A program made the position numbers and the translations under genes. DNA of 6,120 bases. Source: Cycloclasticus sp. (lineage in GTDB: Bacteria; Pseudomonadota; Gammaproteobacteria; Methylococcales; Cycloclasticaceae). Shown in pieces: positions 1 to 6,084 of this stretch (position 1 is its first letter; each line of letters opens with the position of its first letter). Under the pieces are notes generated by a model. It made no database searches and was not told the origin of the DNA. It worked only from the letters and a program-made list of their open reading frames with translations. Location: positions 1 through 6,120 of the forward strand of contig JAHRWG010000339.1 of assembly GCA_019090295.1 (NCBI GenBank), read 5' to 3'.

Positions 1-1181
1 ACCGTCACATTATCTGGGTCATCATTGATAACGGTGATGACGTCACTGCCATCAAAACCGATGTCTTCAAATGCACCCTCACTGCCTGCATTCGCTTCAC
101 TGATACTCGCAATGCTGTTGATCACAGACTCGTCTTCTAGCACTAAGTCATCAACCGTTGTATTCACACCATCAAGGTTCACGGGAACCGCTGCTGAGTC
201 ACCGCTGCTCATTGTCGCTGCAATCGTAATCGGACCACCTATCGCTAAGTTCACGGTAATGGCATTCGCTGTCGTCACCGCAGCGCCATTGTCATCAACC
301 AAGCTCGCTGTGTAGACAATCGAACCACCATCTTCACTGGTACTCGGTGTTGCACTTAAGACAACCGTGACATTATCAAGTGTATCAATTACTTGAACGT
401 CTACAGGAGCTGAATCAAAAGCTAATGTTTCACCTGCACCCCCACTAACTCCAGTAATTCTGACTGTAATTAATTCTGGATCAAGATAAACATCATCCCC
501 TTGGGCAGGCAATGATACTGTCCCAGACAATGTATTTGCGGCAATTACAATTACCGACCCATTAGATAAAACAACATTAATAGCGCCTAATGAAGTACGG
601 TCAAGGGTTGCGATATAGGTAACCTCTTGATCCTCGTAAACACCCTCCGATTGAGGCTCAACTATTGTAGATAGTTCAACATTAATAAACTCTTCCGGCT
701 CATCTTCTATAACCGGAGGCAATTCCTCATCCGCTTGTAAAAATTCATTAGAAATACCCACTGTATCAAAGCCTGACTCTACCGGAGCTTCAGGGTTCAA
801 GTAGTCTACGCTTGCAAGAGTATGACCATTGTTTTCAGCGGTCCCAGCAGCAAGACCTGCCGCAGTGGCTGGCAAGTCAACTGTCGGATCAAAATTAGGG
901 TCTACTAAGGCTTCTTGTAATGCGGCAACTTCATCGTTAGCTGACTCACGGCTTTGCACGCCTTCTGGTTTCAGCACATCATCATTTAACACCATACTTG
1001 AGTTACTACCCAAGTCCATGACGGTGCCATCATTAAATACAATAACAGTGACACCTTTGTCAGTGAGTATCTTTTCATTCTCTGCAACACTATCGCCTAC
1101 GCTTAAAATGCGCTCTGACCCATCCTCAGCGATTGCTCTTACAAGCCCTGTTATCGATTGTACCGTACCTACGTTAGCCAT
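1..1181 (-). CDS. LapA-like retention-module adhesin, N-terminal 393 residues (C-terminus beyond left edge)
   Basis: I translated this frame by hand from the ATG at 1181 and found 393 codons with no stop before the window edge. Residues 1-70 form a LapA-type retention module (MANVGTVQSITGLVRAI, ERILSVGD, FNDGT, MDLGSNSS), which in this family holds the adhesin in its outer-membrane TolC-like pore. An acidic linker (about 75-105) leads to PATAAG; T106-A107-A108-G109 matches the LapG cleavage motif of Pseudomonas LapA in almost the same position. FDTVGISNEFLQ and ELPPVIED follow, then extracellular Ig-like repeats: one at about 168-268 and one at about 269-388, with the joint IDTLDNVT repeated as NDDPDNVT at the edge. 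These suggest a long repeat array beyond the window. The start is supported by GGAG six bases upstream. The promoter carries the 20-bp box shared with two neighbours. The role, biofilm or surface adhesion, is inferred from the family; repeat number and C-terminus cannot be seen. Confidence 0.9.
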   Translation of the reverse strand, partial: MANVGTVQSITGLVRAIAEDGSERILSVGDSVAENEKILTDKGVTVIVFNDGTVMDLGSNSSMVLNDDVLKPEGVQSRESANDEVAALQEALVDPNFDPTVDLPATAAGLAAGTAENNGHTLASVDYLNPEAPVESGFDTVGISNEFLQADEELPPVIEDEPEEFINVELSTIVEPQSEGVYEDQEVTYIATLDRTSLGAINVVLSNGSVIVIAANTLSGTVSLPAQGDDVYLDPELITVRITGVSGGAGETLAFDSAPVDVQVIDTLDNVTVVLSATPSTSEDGGSIVYTASLVDDNGAAVTTANAITVNLAIGGPITIAATMSSGDSAAVPVNLDGVNTTVDDLVLEDESVINSIASISEANAGSEGAFEDIGFDGSDVITVINDDPDNVT

Positions 1182-1216
1182 GAATTTCTCCGTTTATATG
1201 AGACTTCTTTGGTTTA

Positions 1217-1261
1217 AGTATTGTTGATGAACTCTAATTTACTATTGTACTAAAGTACTAA
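1217..1261 (-). promoter_or_regulatory. Putative activated promoter of the left adhesin: 20-bp box plus -10
   Basis: On the minus strand the box TTAGTACTTTAGTACAATAG (1242-1261) consists of two TTAGTAC direct repeats eight bases apart, followed by AATAG. Nineteen bases downstream lies AATACT (1217-1222), a plausible -10. No good -35 hexamer occurs between them, which suits an activator-dependent promoter. The box ends 61 bp upstream of the adhesin ATG and begins only 14 bp after the stop of the upstream 78-residue gene. The same arrangement occurs at two other places in the window, and that repetition is the main support. The activator is unknown. Confidence 0.6.
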
Positions 1262-1275
1262 AACTTTAAGTTTTT

Positions 1276-1512
1276 TTATAAATCTATAGGAATATCAACC
1301 AAGCAATGCAGGTCAGTTAATGTGACACCTTGTAATACAGATGCGTAAGTTGCTGGCTCATCTTCAACAGTGGTGACACTGACCTTTGTTCCACCGCCCA
1401 TGCTTTCTAGTGAGATAGACAAATACTCGCTGAGCACATCATTGCCTTCATCAAGCAATAGGTCTTGTAAATCCAAGCTATCATGTTCGTTATGTATTGT
1501 ATCGTTCGTCAT
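1276..1512 (-). CDS. Stand-alone T1SS C-terminal target-domain protein (78 aa)
   Basis: The protein resembles the extreme C-terminal 'type I secretion target' domain (VC_A0849 subclass) found at the end of very large RTX adhesins: DSLDLQDLLLDEGND (11-25), EYLSISLE (29-36), GGTKVSV (40-46), a spacer, and VLQGVTLTDL (59-68). In that family the pattern is D-x-L-D-L-x-D-L-L, then a YL-containing strand, a T-x-V strand and a final V/I-L-x-G-V-x-L-T. Here it forms the whole protein, with only about ten residues in front. It has its own ATG, with AGGTGG seven bases upstream, and an in-frame TGA at 1534-1536 separates it from any longer upstream frame, so it is not an in-frame tail of the 929-residue adhesin. 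It lies between the two adhesin genes and has its own copy of the shared promoter box. It could be a small secreted substrate, a partner for the tailless adhesin, or a relic. The domain match is from memory of the family and fairly strong; the function is unknown. Confidence 0.65.
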   Translation of the reverse strand: MTNDTIHNEHDSLDLQDLLLDEGNDVLSEYLSISLESMGGGTKVSVTTVEDEPATYASVLQGVTLTDLHCLVDIPIDL

Positions 1513-1523
1513 AATTACACCAC

Positions 1524-1637
1524 CTAACTGAGCTCACTGTTATTTAAGCGAAATGACTGACCCCAACCACCCACTAGCATCTCAGCCTGATCCACGGGCG
1601 CTGCAGGCTTGATTAATAGAGCTGTTAGAGATCTCAA
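1524..1637 (-). CDS. Possible small leader ORF upstream of the tail gene
   Basis: In the inferred leader of the 78-residue gene, one frame stays open for 41 codons (1527-1649). From a TTG at 1637 it would encode 37 residues, beginning MRSLTALLIKPAAP and ending GWGQSFRLNNSELS. An internal ATG at 1580 gives 18 residues, with AGG five bases upstream. Its TAG stop (1524-1526) overlaps the Shine-Dalgarno of the 78-residue gene, so translational coupling is possible. I recognise no family, and a 41-codon open frame can easily arise by chance. This is reported as a candidate only. Confidence 0.2.
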   Translation of the reverse strand: MRSLTALLIKPAAPVDQAEMLVGGWGQSFRLNNSELS

Positions 1638-1660
1638 ACGCCATGAGTCCTAAATAATCG

Positions 1661-1672
1661 CTTTAGCTAAAG
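1661..1672. repeat. 12-bp perfect palindrome overlapping a -10 element
   Basis: CTTTAGCTAAAG is a perfect 12-bp palindrome. It overlaps the last two bases of the putative -10 of the tail gene and would cover the predicted transcription start. It could be an operator half-pair or chance; the two other box promoters have no counterpart. Confidence 0.25.
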
Positions 1673-1716
1673 TATTACAGGCAAAACAGAGTAAGCCTAT
1701 TGTACAAAAGTACCAA
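1671..1716 (-). promoter_or_regulatory. Putative activated promoter of the tail gene: 20-bp box plus extended -10
   Basis: The minus-strand box TTGGTACTTTTGTACAATAG (1697-1716) differs at two positions from the copy upstream of the left adhesin. Twenty bases downstream is AATACT (1671-1676), preceded by TGT, which makes an extended -10 (TGnAATACT). It lies about 185 bp upstream of the ATG of the 78-residue protein, implying a leader of about 150 nt. The other two copies sit only 60-90 bp from their starts. Confidence 0.55.
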
Positions 1717-1947
1717 TTTTTCAAGTTTCTTCTTCTCATGTACTCATAAAATACGGTATGAGGTTAGTTAATTATGTTTCCCTACAGGAAAAAAACCGGT
1801 ATAGCGGGCTTACAAAGAAGACTTAGTCCACATAGTTCTAATTTTTTAGTCTCGAACAGATCCTCCTGAACGCACCATGATTTCCGTCACCAACGATAGA
1901 TCAGAAAGGGCCTACCTTACAATCGGTAAGGTAAAGTATCGATGACT
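1717..1947. other. Intergenic stretch with little recognisable content
   Basis: Between the tail-gene promoter box and the adhesin terminator I see no convincing gene on either strand; only very short frames with frequent stops occur. The one structured element is the 8-bp hairpin at 1913-1933, listed separately. No RTX nonapeptide coding pattern (GGxGxD) is visible in any frame, so this is not an obvious remnant of an adhesin C-terminus. Confidence 0.5.
1913..1933. repeat. 8-bp inverted repeat
   Basis: TACCTTAC and GTAAGGTA flank a five-base loop (AATCG) and form a perfect 8-bp hairpin. It lies 14 bp beyond the terminator on the minus strand. No T-run follows on either strand, so it is not itself an intrinsic terminator. 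It could be an RNA-processing hairpin or a protein site; no function can be assigned. Confidence 0.4.
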
Positions 1948-1988
1948 AAAACCAACAAACCCCGAGACTAACGGGGCTTGTTGGTTTT
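1948..1988 (-). terminator. Strong intrinsic terminator of the 929-residue adhesin gene
   Basis: A 17-bp stem (1948-1964 paired with 1972-1988, including one G-U pair on the minus-strand transcript) closes a seven-base loop. The GC-rich core is GCCCCG/CGGGGT, and the outer stem is AAAACCAACAA/TTGTTGGTTTT. It begins 34 bp after the adhesin stop. Because the arms end in A and T runs it may work in both directions, though no plus-strand gene converges here. Its position argues that the adhesin really ends at 2023. Confidence 0.85.
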
Positions 1989-2022
1989 CAACGATGTTAT
2001 GCTATTAACAGCAAGTCGCTAT

Positions 2023-4812
2023 TTATAACACTGATACTGGCGCTTCAATTAAGGTATTAATATCTATATTTATATTCAACATCGCCATTGTCATATCGCC
2101 ATCTGAGTCGGTAACCGCAAGGTCTATTGCTATATCTAAATCAGAATTGACCGTATCGTCAATAGCCCCGAGAACACTCACCTCATAACCTGAAGAATCT
2201 AAAACACCATCAATGGTTAATACAACCGTCTCATCCCCCGTTTGCCCAACAATCTGATCATTATGCCCATCATCATTCGTATCTCTGGCAATAAAGAAGA
2301 TCTCGTTACCATTTGACGTTAGCGCATCCCCAGTTAGCGTGACATCCGTGGAGTCGAAACTAAAATCAATACTACCCGCACCATCAGCACCGTAAGACAC
2401 AACGTCAACAGCATCTCCTGTCGCACTCACTTCAGTCCATACAACATCAATATTGACATCATTATAGTCACCATCACCACGTGGGATCTGTAAGTCTTCC
2501 CAGTTTTGTGAACCGGTTAAATCATTGTCCTGCATGTGGTCTTGCCCGTCTTTATTCAACTCGGCACGATCAAAAATAACGTGTGAACCTGCTCCAAGAA
2601 GTGCCGCACCATCGGCAAAGGCTTGCCATTGCCCACTTACAAACTCAAAGGTAATATCCGTATTATCTTCAAGAGAAGCATTCTTGTTTTCACCATTCGC
2701 AATAATAAAGAAACCAATCTGCTCGGGTGTATAACCCGTTACCGTAACAGGAACCGTATCAGTGTCATGAACATCATCCCAAATAACAACGCCATCAGTT
2801 GGGTTGCCGTCTACGTCTTTTATGTAATATCCATAGCTATTGTGGTAACCCGCTGAGCTAACCTCATCATGGTTGGTTACAAGAAACTCGTAGGCGACGC
2901 CTGTTGATTCGGTGAGAGCAACAACCGGCATATCATCATCAATCGTTACTTGTAGACTACCGCTAGCTGTATCGCCATCTGAATCTGTTACCGTGAAGGG
3001 CAAATCAAGCACAAAATCATCTTCCGTGTTTGCCGTTGGGTGGTCAACCTGTTCTAACAATTCAAAGGTATAATCGCCTGTCGCTACATCAGTAACTGTC
3101 AAAACAAATACTGGGTATTCGTATGACTCGTTATCATTACCACCAACACTAACAATACCTGTTAGTGTATGCGCGGCACCATCCCACACATACGTTATTG
3201 GGTTGCCACCAGAAGTTAAGTTTTGCAAGCCGTCATCACCGGTTGCTTGCACAATATTTCCATGTAATGAGGCAAAGTCAACACCTCCCACGCCATCCAG
3301 CCCAAAGCTGTAACTTAATTGACCACTAGCCGTTGCTTCATTATTGTCGCCATCATCATTAGGAACAACTAAATCGCCAGCCCCCCCTGTAATTCCAGCT
3401 TCGAGACCGTCCTCATCAACGGCAATTAAGCTTTCTCCAGCCACCGGGTTACTGTTAGGCGTTAGGATGGTGACCGTTGCATCTGCTGTTTGCCCATTTT
3501 CATCGGTCACTAAGTAGTCAAATACTACTGCTTGCGGCGCATCGCCTTCAAAGGCTGCGTGTTCCTCTTCTGTTGCATACCACCAAACGGTATCTGCACT
3601 GGTAAAGGTATTGCCAGCGTTTAGCTCTGATGTAGCACCACCTGCCGTGATTAAAATTAAAGAACCGTAAGTTGGCTCACTGCTAAGGGTAAAAACCAAG
3701 TTTTCCAAGCTGGTTTCTTTATCGCTGCCGCCAAAATCAGCAACGCCAAAATCACTGTCGCCAATAATGCCGTCTACTGTGAGTTGTTTGTAGAACGCAA
3801 TATTTTCCGCGGCCGCATCAGTCACAGTAATGTTTGCTGCATCGGCTTCAATAGTGATGCCAACATCTCCTGAAAGCGCCAATATGCTAGAACTATCATT
3901 TACACCATCCACAGCCTCAATATCACTAAGGTGGTAATCGCCAACTGCAATGATATAGCTACCTGCAGGCAATATAGGGCCTGATATTTCATCATTTGTG
4001 TTAATAATAGAGTTATTGAATGAAAATGCCGACGCGCCATCATCGTCATCATAAGCAAGCGCATCCCCAACATCTAATAAGCCATCATCGCTGAAAAGCC
4101 ACATGTTTGGATCAATCGTTGGACCATCGGTTGTAATTGTAATAGCGGTATCCGCATCAATTGTAAAGTACACGTAGCCAACGGAACCCGTTTGTCCCGA
4201 AGTTGCGACCGATACCGTTGCTGTAACAGAACTCCCTTCTAATATAGCCCCACTAACTCCTAGCTCTGATAGCGCTTCTTGTAAAACGCTAGGAAGCTCA
4301 CCCCCTCTACTCGCTTCTGTTAGCACGTGATCTGCTTCTGGTGGAGAGTCGATCACGGGCGGTAACTCCTCTTCAGGCTGCAAAAACTCTTGGCTAATAC
4401 CAACCGTATCAAAACCAGATTTCACTGTGACCTCTGGGCTCAAGTAGTCTATGTTCGTAAGGGTGTGACCATTGTTGCCTGTTACACCCGGTGTACCTGC
4501 GGCAGTGGCAGGCAAGTCAGTTGTTGGGTCAAAATTAGGGTCGGCTAAAGCATCTTGTAGTGCGGCAACTTCATCGTTCGCTGCTTGTTCTCTGCCTTGG
4601 TTCAGCACATCACCATTCAATACAGTGCTTGAGTTGCTAGCTAAATCCATCAAGGATCCATCGTTGAATGCAATGGAGATTTCACCACTGCCGGTGATTA
4701 TTTTTTCATGTTCATTAACCGCATCACCCACACTTAATATCCGTTCAGTGCCGTTTTCTGCGATTACTCTAACAAGTCCTGTTACTGATTTCACTGCCCC
4801 TACACTAGCCAT
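2023..4812 (-). CDS. Retention-module adhesin with PPC-like, T1SS-143-like and DUF4114-like domains, no RTX tail (929 aa)
   Basis: Residues 1-70 are a LapA-type retention module about 69 percent identical by eye to that of the left adhesin. PATAAG follows, with T103-A104-A105-G106 as the predicted LapG cleavage site, then FDTVGISQEFLQ and ELPPVID. Residues about 185-330 look like a PPC/DVUA0089-type beta domain (MWLFSDDG, DDDDG, LPAGSYIIAVGDY). Residues about 335-455 are a cadherin-like stretch (FDYLVTDENGQTADATV). Residues about 462-627 match the T1SS-143/DUF5801 repeat (VDEDGL, LTVTDVATGDYTFELL, FTVTDSDGDTASGSL). Residues about 640-792 resemble DUF4114, ending WEDLQIPRGDGDYNDVNIDV. A last beta domain closes with DLAVTDSDGDM and the end SVL. 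Start support is GGAGAG upstream of ATG 4812. Absent are RTX nonapeptides and a recognisable T1SS target domain, unusual for a retention-module protein. A surface or biofilm role is inferred; a terminator follows the stop. Confidence 0.88.
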   Translation of the reverse strand: MASVGAVKSVTGLVRVIAENGTERILSVGDAVNEHEKIITGSGEISIAFNDGSLMDLASNSSTVLNGDVLNQGREQAANDEVAALQDALADPNFDPTTDLPATAAGTPGVTGNNGHTLTNIDYLSPEVTVKSGFDTVGISQEFLQPEEELPPVIDSPPEADHVLTEASRGGELPSVLQEALSELGVSGAILEGSSVTATVSVATSGQTGSVGYVYFTIDADTAITITTDGPTIDPNMWLFSDDGLLDVGDALAYDDDDGASAFSFNNSIINTNDEISGPILPAGSYIIAVGDYHLSDIEAVDGVNDSSSILALSGDVGITIEADAANITVTDAAAENIAFYKQLTVDGIIGDSDFGVADFGGSDKETSLENLVFTLSSEPTYGSLILITAGGATSELNAGNTFTSADTVWWYATEEEHAAFEGDAPQAVVFDYLVTDENGQTADATVTILTPNSNPVAGESLIAVDEDGLEAGITGGAGDLVVPNDDGDNNEATASGQLSYSFGLDGVGGVDFASLHGNIVQATGDDGLQNLTSGGNPITYVWDGAAHTLTGIVSVGGNDNESYEYPVFVLTVTDVATGDYTFELLEQVDHPTANTEDDFVLDLPFTVTDSDGDTASGSLQVTIDDDMPVVALTESTGVAYEFLVTNHDEVSSAGYHNSYGYYIKDVDGNPTDGVVIWDDVHDTDTVPVTVTGYTPEQIGFFIIANGENKNASLEDNTDITFEFVSGQWQAFADGAALLGAGSHVIFDRAELNKDGQDHMQDNDLTGSQNWEDLQIPRGDGDYNDVNIDVVWTEVSATGDAVDVVSYGADGAGSIDFSFDSTDVTLTGDALTSNGNEIFFIARDTNDDGHNDQIVGQTGDETVVLTIDGVLDSSGYEVSVLGAIDDTVNSDLDIAIDLAVTDSDGDMTMAMLNINIDINTLIEAPVSVL

Positions 4813-4857
4813 GCTAACTCTCCGTTCCGTTGGTTCTTAATTGTATTAATGGGTGAA

Positions 4858-4903
4858 AGTATTGTTTAAGGTTGCTATTTTTCCTATTGTACTAAGGTAC
4901 TAA
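4858..4903 (-). promoter_or_regulatory. Putative activated promoter of the 929-residue adhesin: 20-bp box plus -10
   Basis: The minus-strand box TTAGTACCTTAGTACAATAG (4884-4903) differs by one base from the left-adhesin copy. AATACT (4858-4863) follows after 20 bp, within CAATACTT, an octamer also present at the left-adhesin promoter. The box ends 72 bp upstream of the ATG. As at the other copies, the -35 position lacks a good hexamer, which suggests the box-binding protein substitutes for it. Confidence 0.6.
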
Positions 4904-4953
4904 TTTTTATGCTTTTATCGACAGTAACATTAAACAAGACCAGCCACTCAATA

Positions 4954-5082
4954 TAATATCTTTAGTATGGCTAAGTAGCTAAATAGGCATATCATTAACC
5001 TTAACCATTTTAACTTAGCTATTACTACCCCTGTTAGCGATTGATATAGGCGAGCATTCACGAGTATGCATCGCTTAGTTAA
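4954..5082 (-). pseudogene. Possible decayed LuxR/GerE helix-turn-helix after the receiver-like gene
   Basis: About ten codons past the stop of the receiver-like gene, one frame over, a stretch of 43 codons reads LTKR at positions 1-4, V8, SLT at 15-17, IA at 21-22 and ILKIL at 39-43. These sit at the spacings of the LuxR/GerE HTH consensus (LTxRE, GLS/T, IA, ILxKL), with no gaps. The key residues Glu5, Gly15, Asn18 and His35 are missing. The frame differs from the receiver gene, and a stop (5095-5097) lies in the linker, so it could not be translated as one protein. Many matches are common hydrophobic residues, so coincidence is a real possibility. The rest of 4904-5110 shows nothing else. 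Confidence 0.3.
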
Positions 5083-5110
5083 GGACAAATGCCCTTATCT
5101 GTTTTGCACC

Positions 5111-5515
5111 TTACTGCTGACGTAAAGCCCCTAACAAAGTAGCGGTCATTCGGCGAGTAATCCAGACTTCACCTGCATCCATTGCTGTCACTAATTTTTC
5201 TGCGTAATGATTTAGTTTACTTAACCCCTGATAGCCACTCGCGCCTGCTAACAAATGACTAAGTATCTCTTCATCGTTTAGCTCGTTGCCCACAACGACG
5301 ATTTTGCTCTTTGCATTCACCTTTACTAGTAAACGAATATACTCAAGTGTGTTTTCTTCCATAACCTTGTTGTGCAGCAAGATGACTGGCTCATCTTTTT
5401 CTTCGATGGTATTTAATACCTTAATTTCATTATCAGAGCTCTCAATATCAGCATTTACATTTGATAACGCTGTCATTATTTGATCTGTTTTATCGATTAC
5501 TATCACATTAATCAT
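5111..5515 (-). CDS. Receiver-like protein without DNA-binding domain (LuxR/NarL-type regulator, N-terminal half)
   Basis: The 134 residues follow the response-regulator receiver fold: strand INVIVID (2-8), strand VILLHN (44-49), strand KIVVVGNE (71-78) and GASGYQGLSK (91-100). They end in GEVWITRRMTATLLGALRQQ, which in full-length NarL/LuxR-type regulators immediately precedes the linker to the HTH. The residue aligned with the phosphoacceptor Asp is His48, so this is a pseudo-receiver, as in the CsgD/VpsT class, unlikely to be controlled by phosphorylation. The protein stops where the HTH should begin, so it cannot bind DNA by that domain. Regulators of this class often sit beside LapA-like adhesin genes. 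No strong Shine-Dalgarno precedes ATG 5515 (the upstream bases are AAAGTATTTAATA). It could be a truncated pseudogene, a stand-alone interaction domain, or a gene broken by the lesions described for 4954-5082. Confidence 0.65.
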   Translation of the reverse strand: MINVIVIDKTDQIMTALSNVNADIESSDNEIKVLNTIEEKDEPVILLHNKVMEENTLEYIRLLVKVNAKSKIVVVGNELNDEEILSHLLAGASGYQGLSKLNHYAEKLVTAMDAGEVWITRRMTATLLGALRQQ

Positions 5516-5625
5516 TATTAAATACTTTATTCAGCACTAGACTTATTAATTTGTAGTGTAGCGGTTATTAAGACAATTAGCTAATATAGCAAGGGACTAC
5601 TTTTCACTTAAGAGCTTGAAGTAAC

Positions 5626-5964
5626 TTACAAAATACCCTCATCATCCTCAATTAAGTTACTTAGCGCGTTAACATCATGGCGCAATTTTTTGCGTCTATT
5701 CAGCTTGTCCTGTACTGCTTCTGGCAACTCGGTAAAAACAAACACTTGTTTTTCCATTAAAATATCGATCACATCTTCCAACACTCTAGCCATCTCAGCA
5801 TCGCTTGTATGAAGTGTGTTTTTTAACGCCTTAGCATTCGCTGACTGTTGCAAAAATGCAACCACGTCATCATGCTCCAGCTCTAACCATTCATTATTAT
5901 CGTCACTTGGCGAGTCAAGTAAATGTGTGACTCGGCCTTCTTTATTGCGGCGAACATAAGGCAT
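5626..5964 (-). CDS. Conserved small protein, 'tryptophan synthase beta-like' family (function unknown)
   Basis: This 112-residue protein matches what I recall of a conserved gammaproteobacterial family: an MPYVxRxxEGRV start, a short acidic middle (WLELEHDDVVAFL, 26-38), the helix ARVLEDVIDILMEK (59-72), FTELPEAVQDKL (77-88), a basic RRKKLR (90-95) and an acidic end. Databases often call the family 'tryptophan synthase subunit beta like', but it is far too short for TrpB (about 400 residues) and shows no PLP-binding motif, so the name should not be taken as function. No signal peptide or membrane segment is seen; it is probably cytoplasmic and largely helical. GGAG seven bases upstream supports ATG 5964. 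It lies 110 bp upstream of the receiver-like gene without an obvious terminator between them, so the two may share a transcript. Confidence 0.65.
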   Translation of the reverse strand: MPYVRRNKEGRVTHLLDSPSDDNNEWLELEHDDVVAFLQQSANAKALKNTLHTSDAEMARVLEDVIDILMEKQVFVFTELPEAVQDKLNRRKKLRHDVNALSNLIEDDEGIL

Positions 5965-6000
5965 ATTGCGACTCCATTTGCTTTTTTTTAAATTTGCTCT

Positions 6001-6029
6001 AGTATCACTAATTCAATAAGAATAATCAA
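6001..6029 (-). promoter_or_regulatory. Candidate sigma-70 promoter for the 112-residue gene
   Basis: On the minus strand TTGATT (6024-6029) and GATACT (6001-6006) are separated by exactly 17 bp. Each hexamer matches four of six consensus bases. The predicted start falls around 5994, about 30 bp upstream of the ATG. It lies in the divergent intergenic region shared with the plus-strand gene start at 6085. Confidence 0.4.
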
Positions 6030-6084
6030 ACCCCTGCACGCAATTAGAAGATTGATGCATAATCGTCAGCCATATGGATAGATA

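Noticed and set aside
829..1227. Plus-strand open frame opposite the N-terminus of the left adhesin
   Set aside because: It is antisense to a retention module with clear homology. A similar plus-strand frame at 4472-4840 lies opposite the second module, so both arise from shared coding constraint. Frames at 25-315, 2525-2734, 2623-2856 and 5286-5483 are likewise antisense to real genes and have no recognisable products.
1260..1274. AAAACTT-T-AAGTTTT inverted repeat after the tail gene as a terminator
   Set aside because: The stem is almost all A-T with a one-base centre, cannot form a normal loop, and lacks a GC core and a long T-run on the minus strand. Read-through from the tail gene into the left adhesin therefore remains possible.
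1513..1664. Cyclic-di-GMP (GEMM) riboswitch in the leader of the tail gene
   Set aside because: Attractive for an adhesin locus, but I see none of the conserved GEMM core segments; the only pairing noticed is a weak AGCCTG/CAGGCT stem.
1276..2022. The 78-residue frame as the frameshifted end of the 929-residue adhesin
   Set aside because: About 510 bp without adhesin-like coding, a strong terminator, a promoter box and an in-frame stop at 1534-1536 lie between them. A single frameshift cannot join them, although an older deletion or rearrangement is not excluded.
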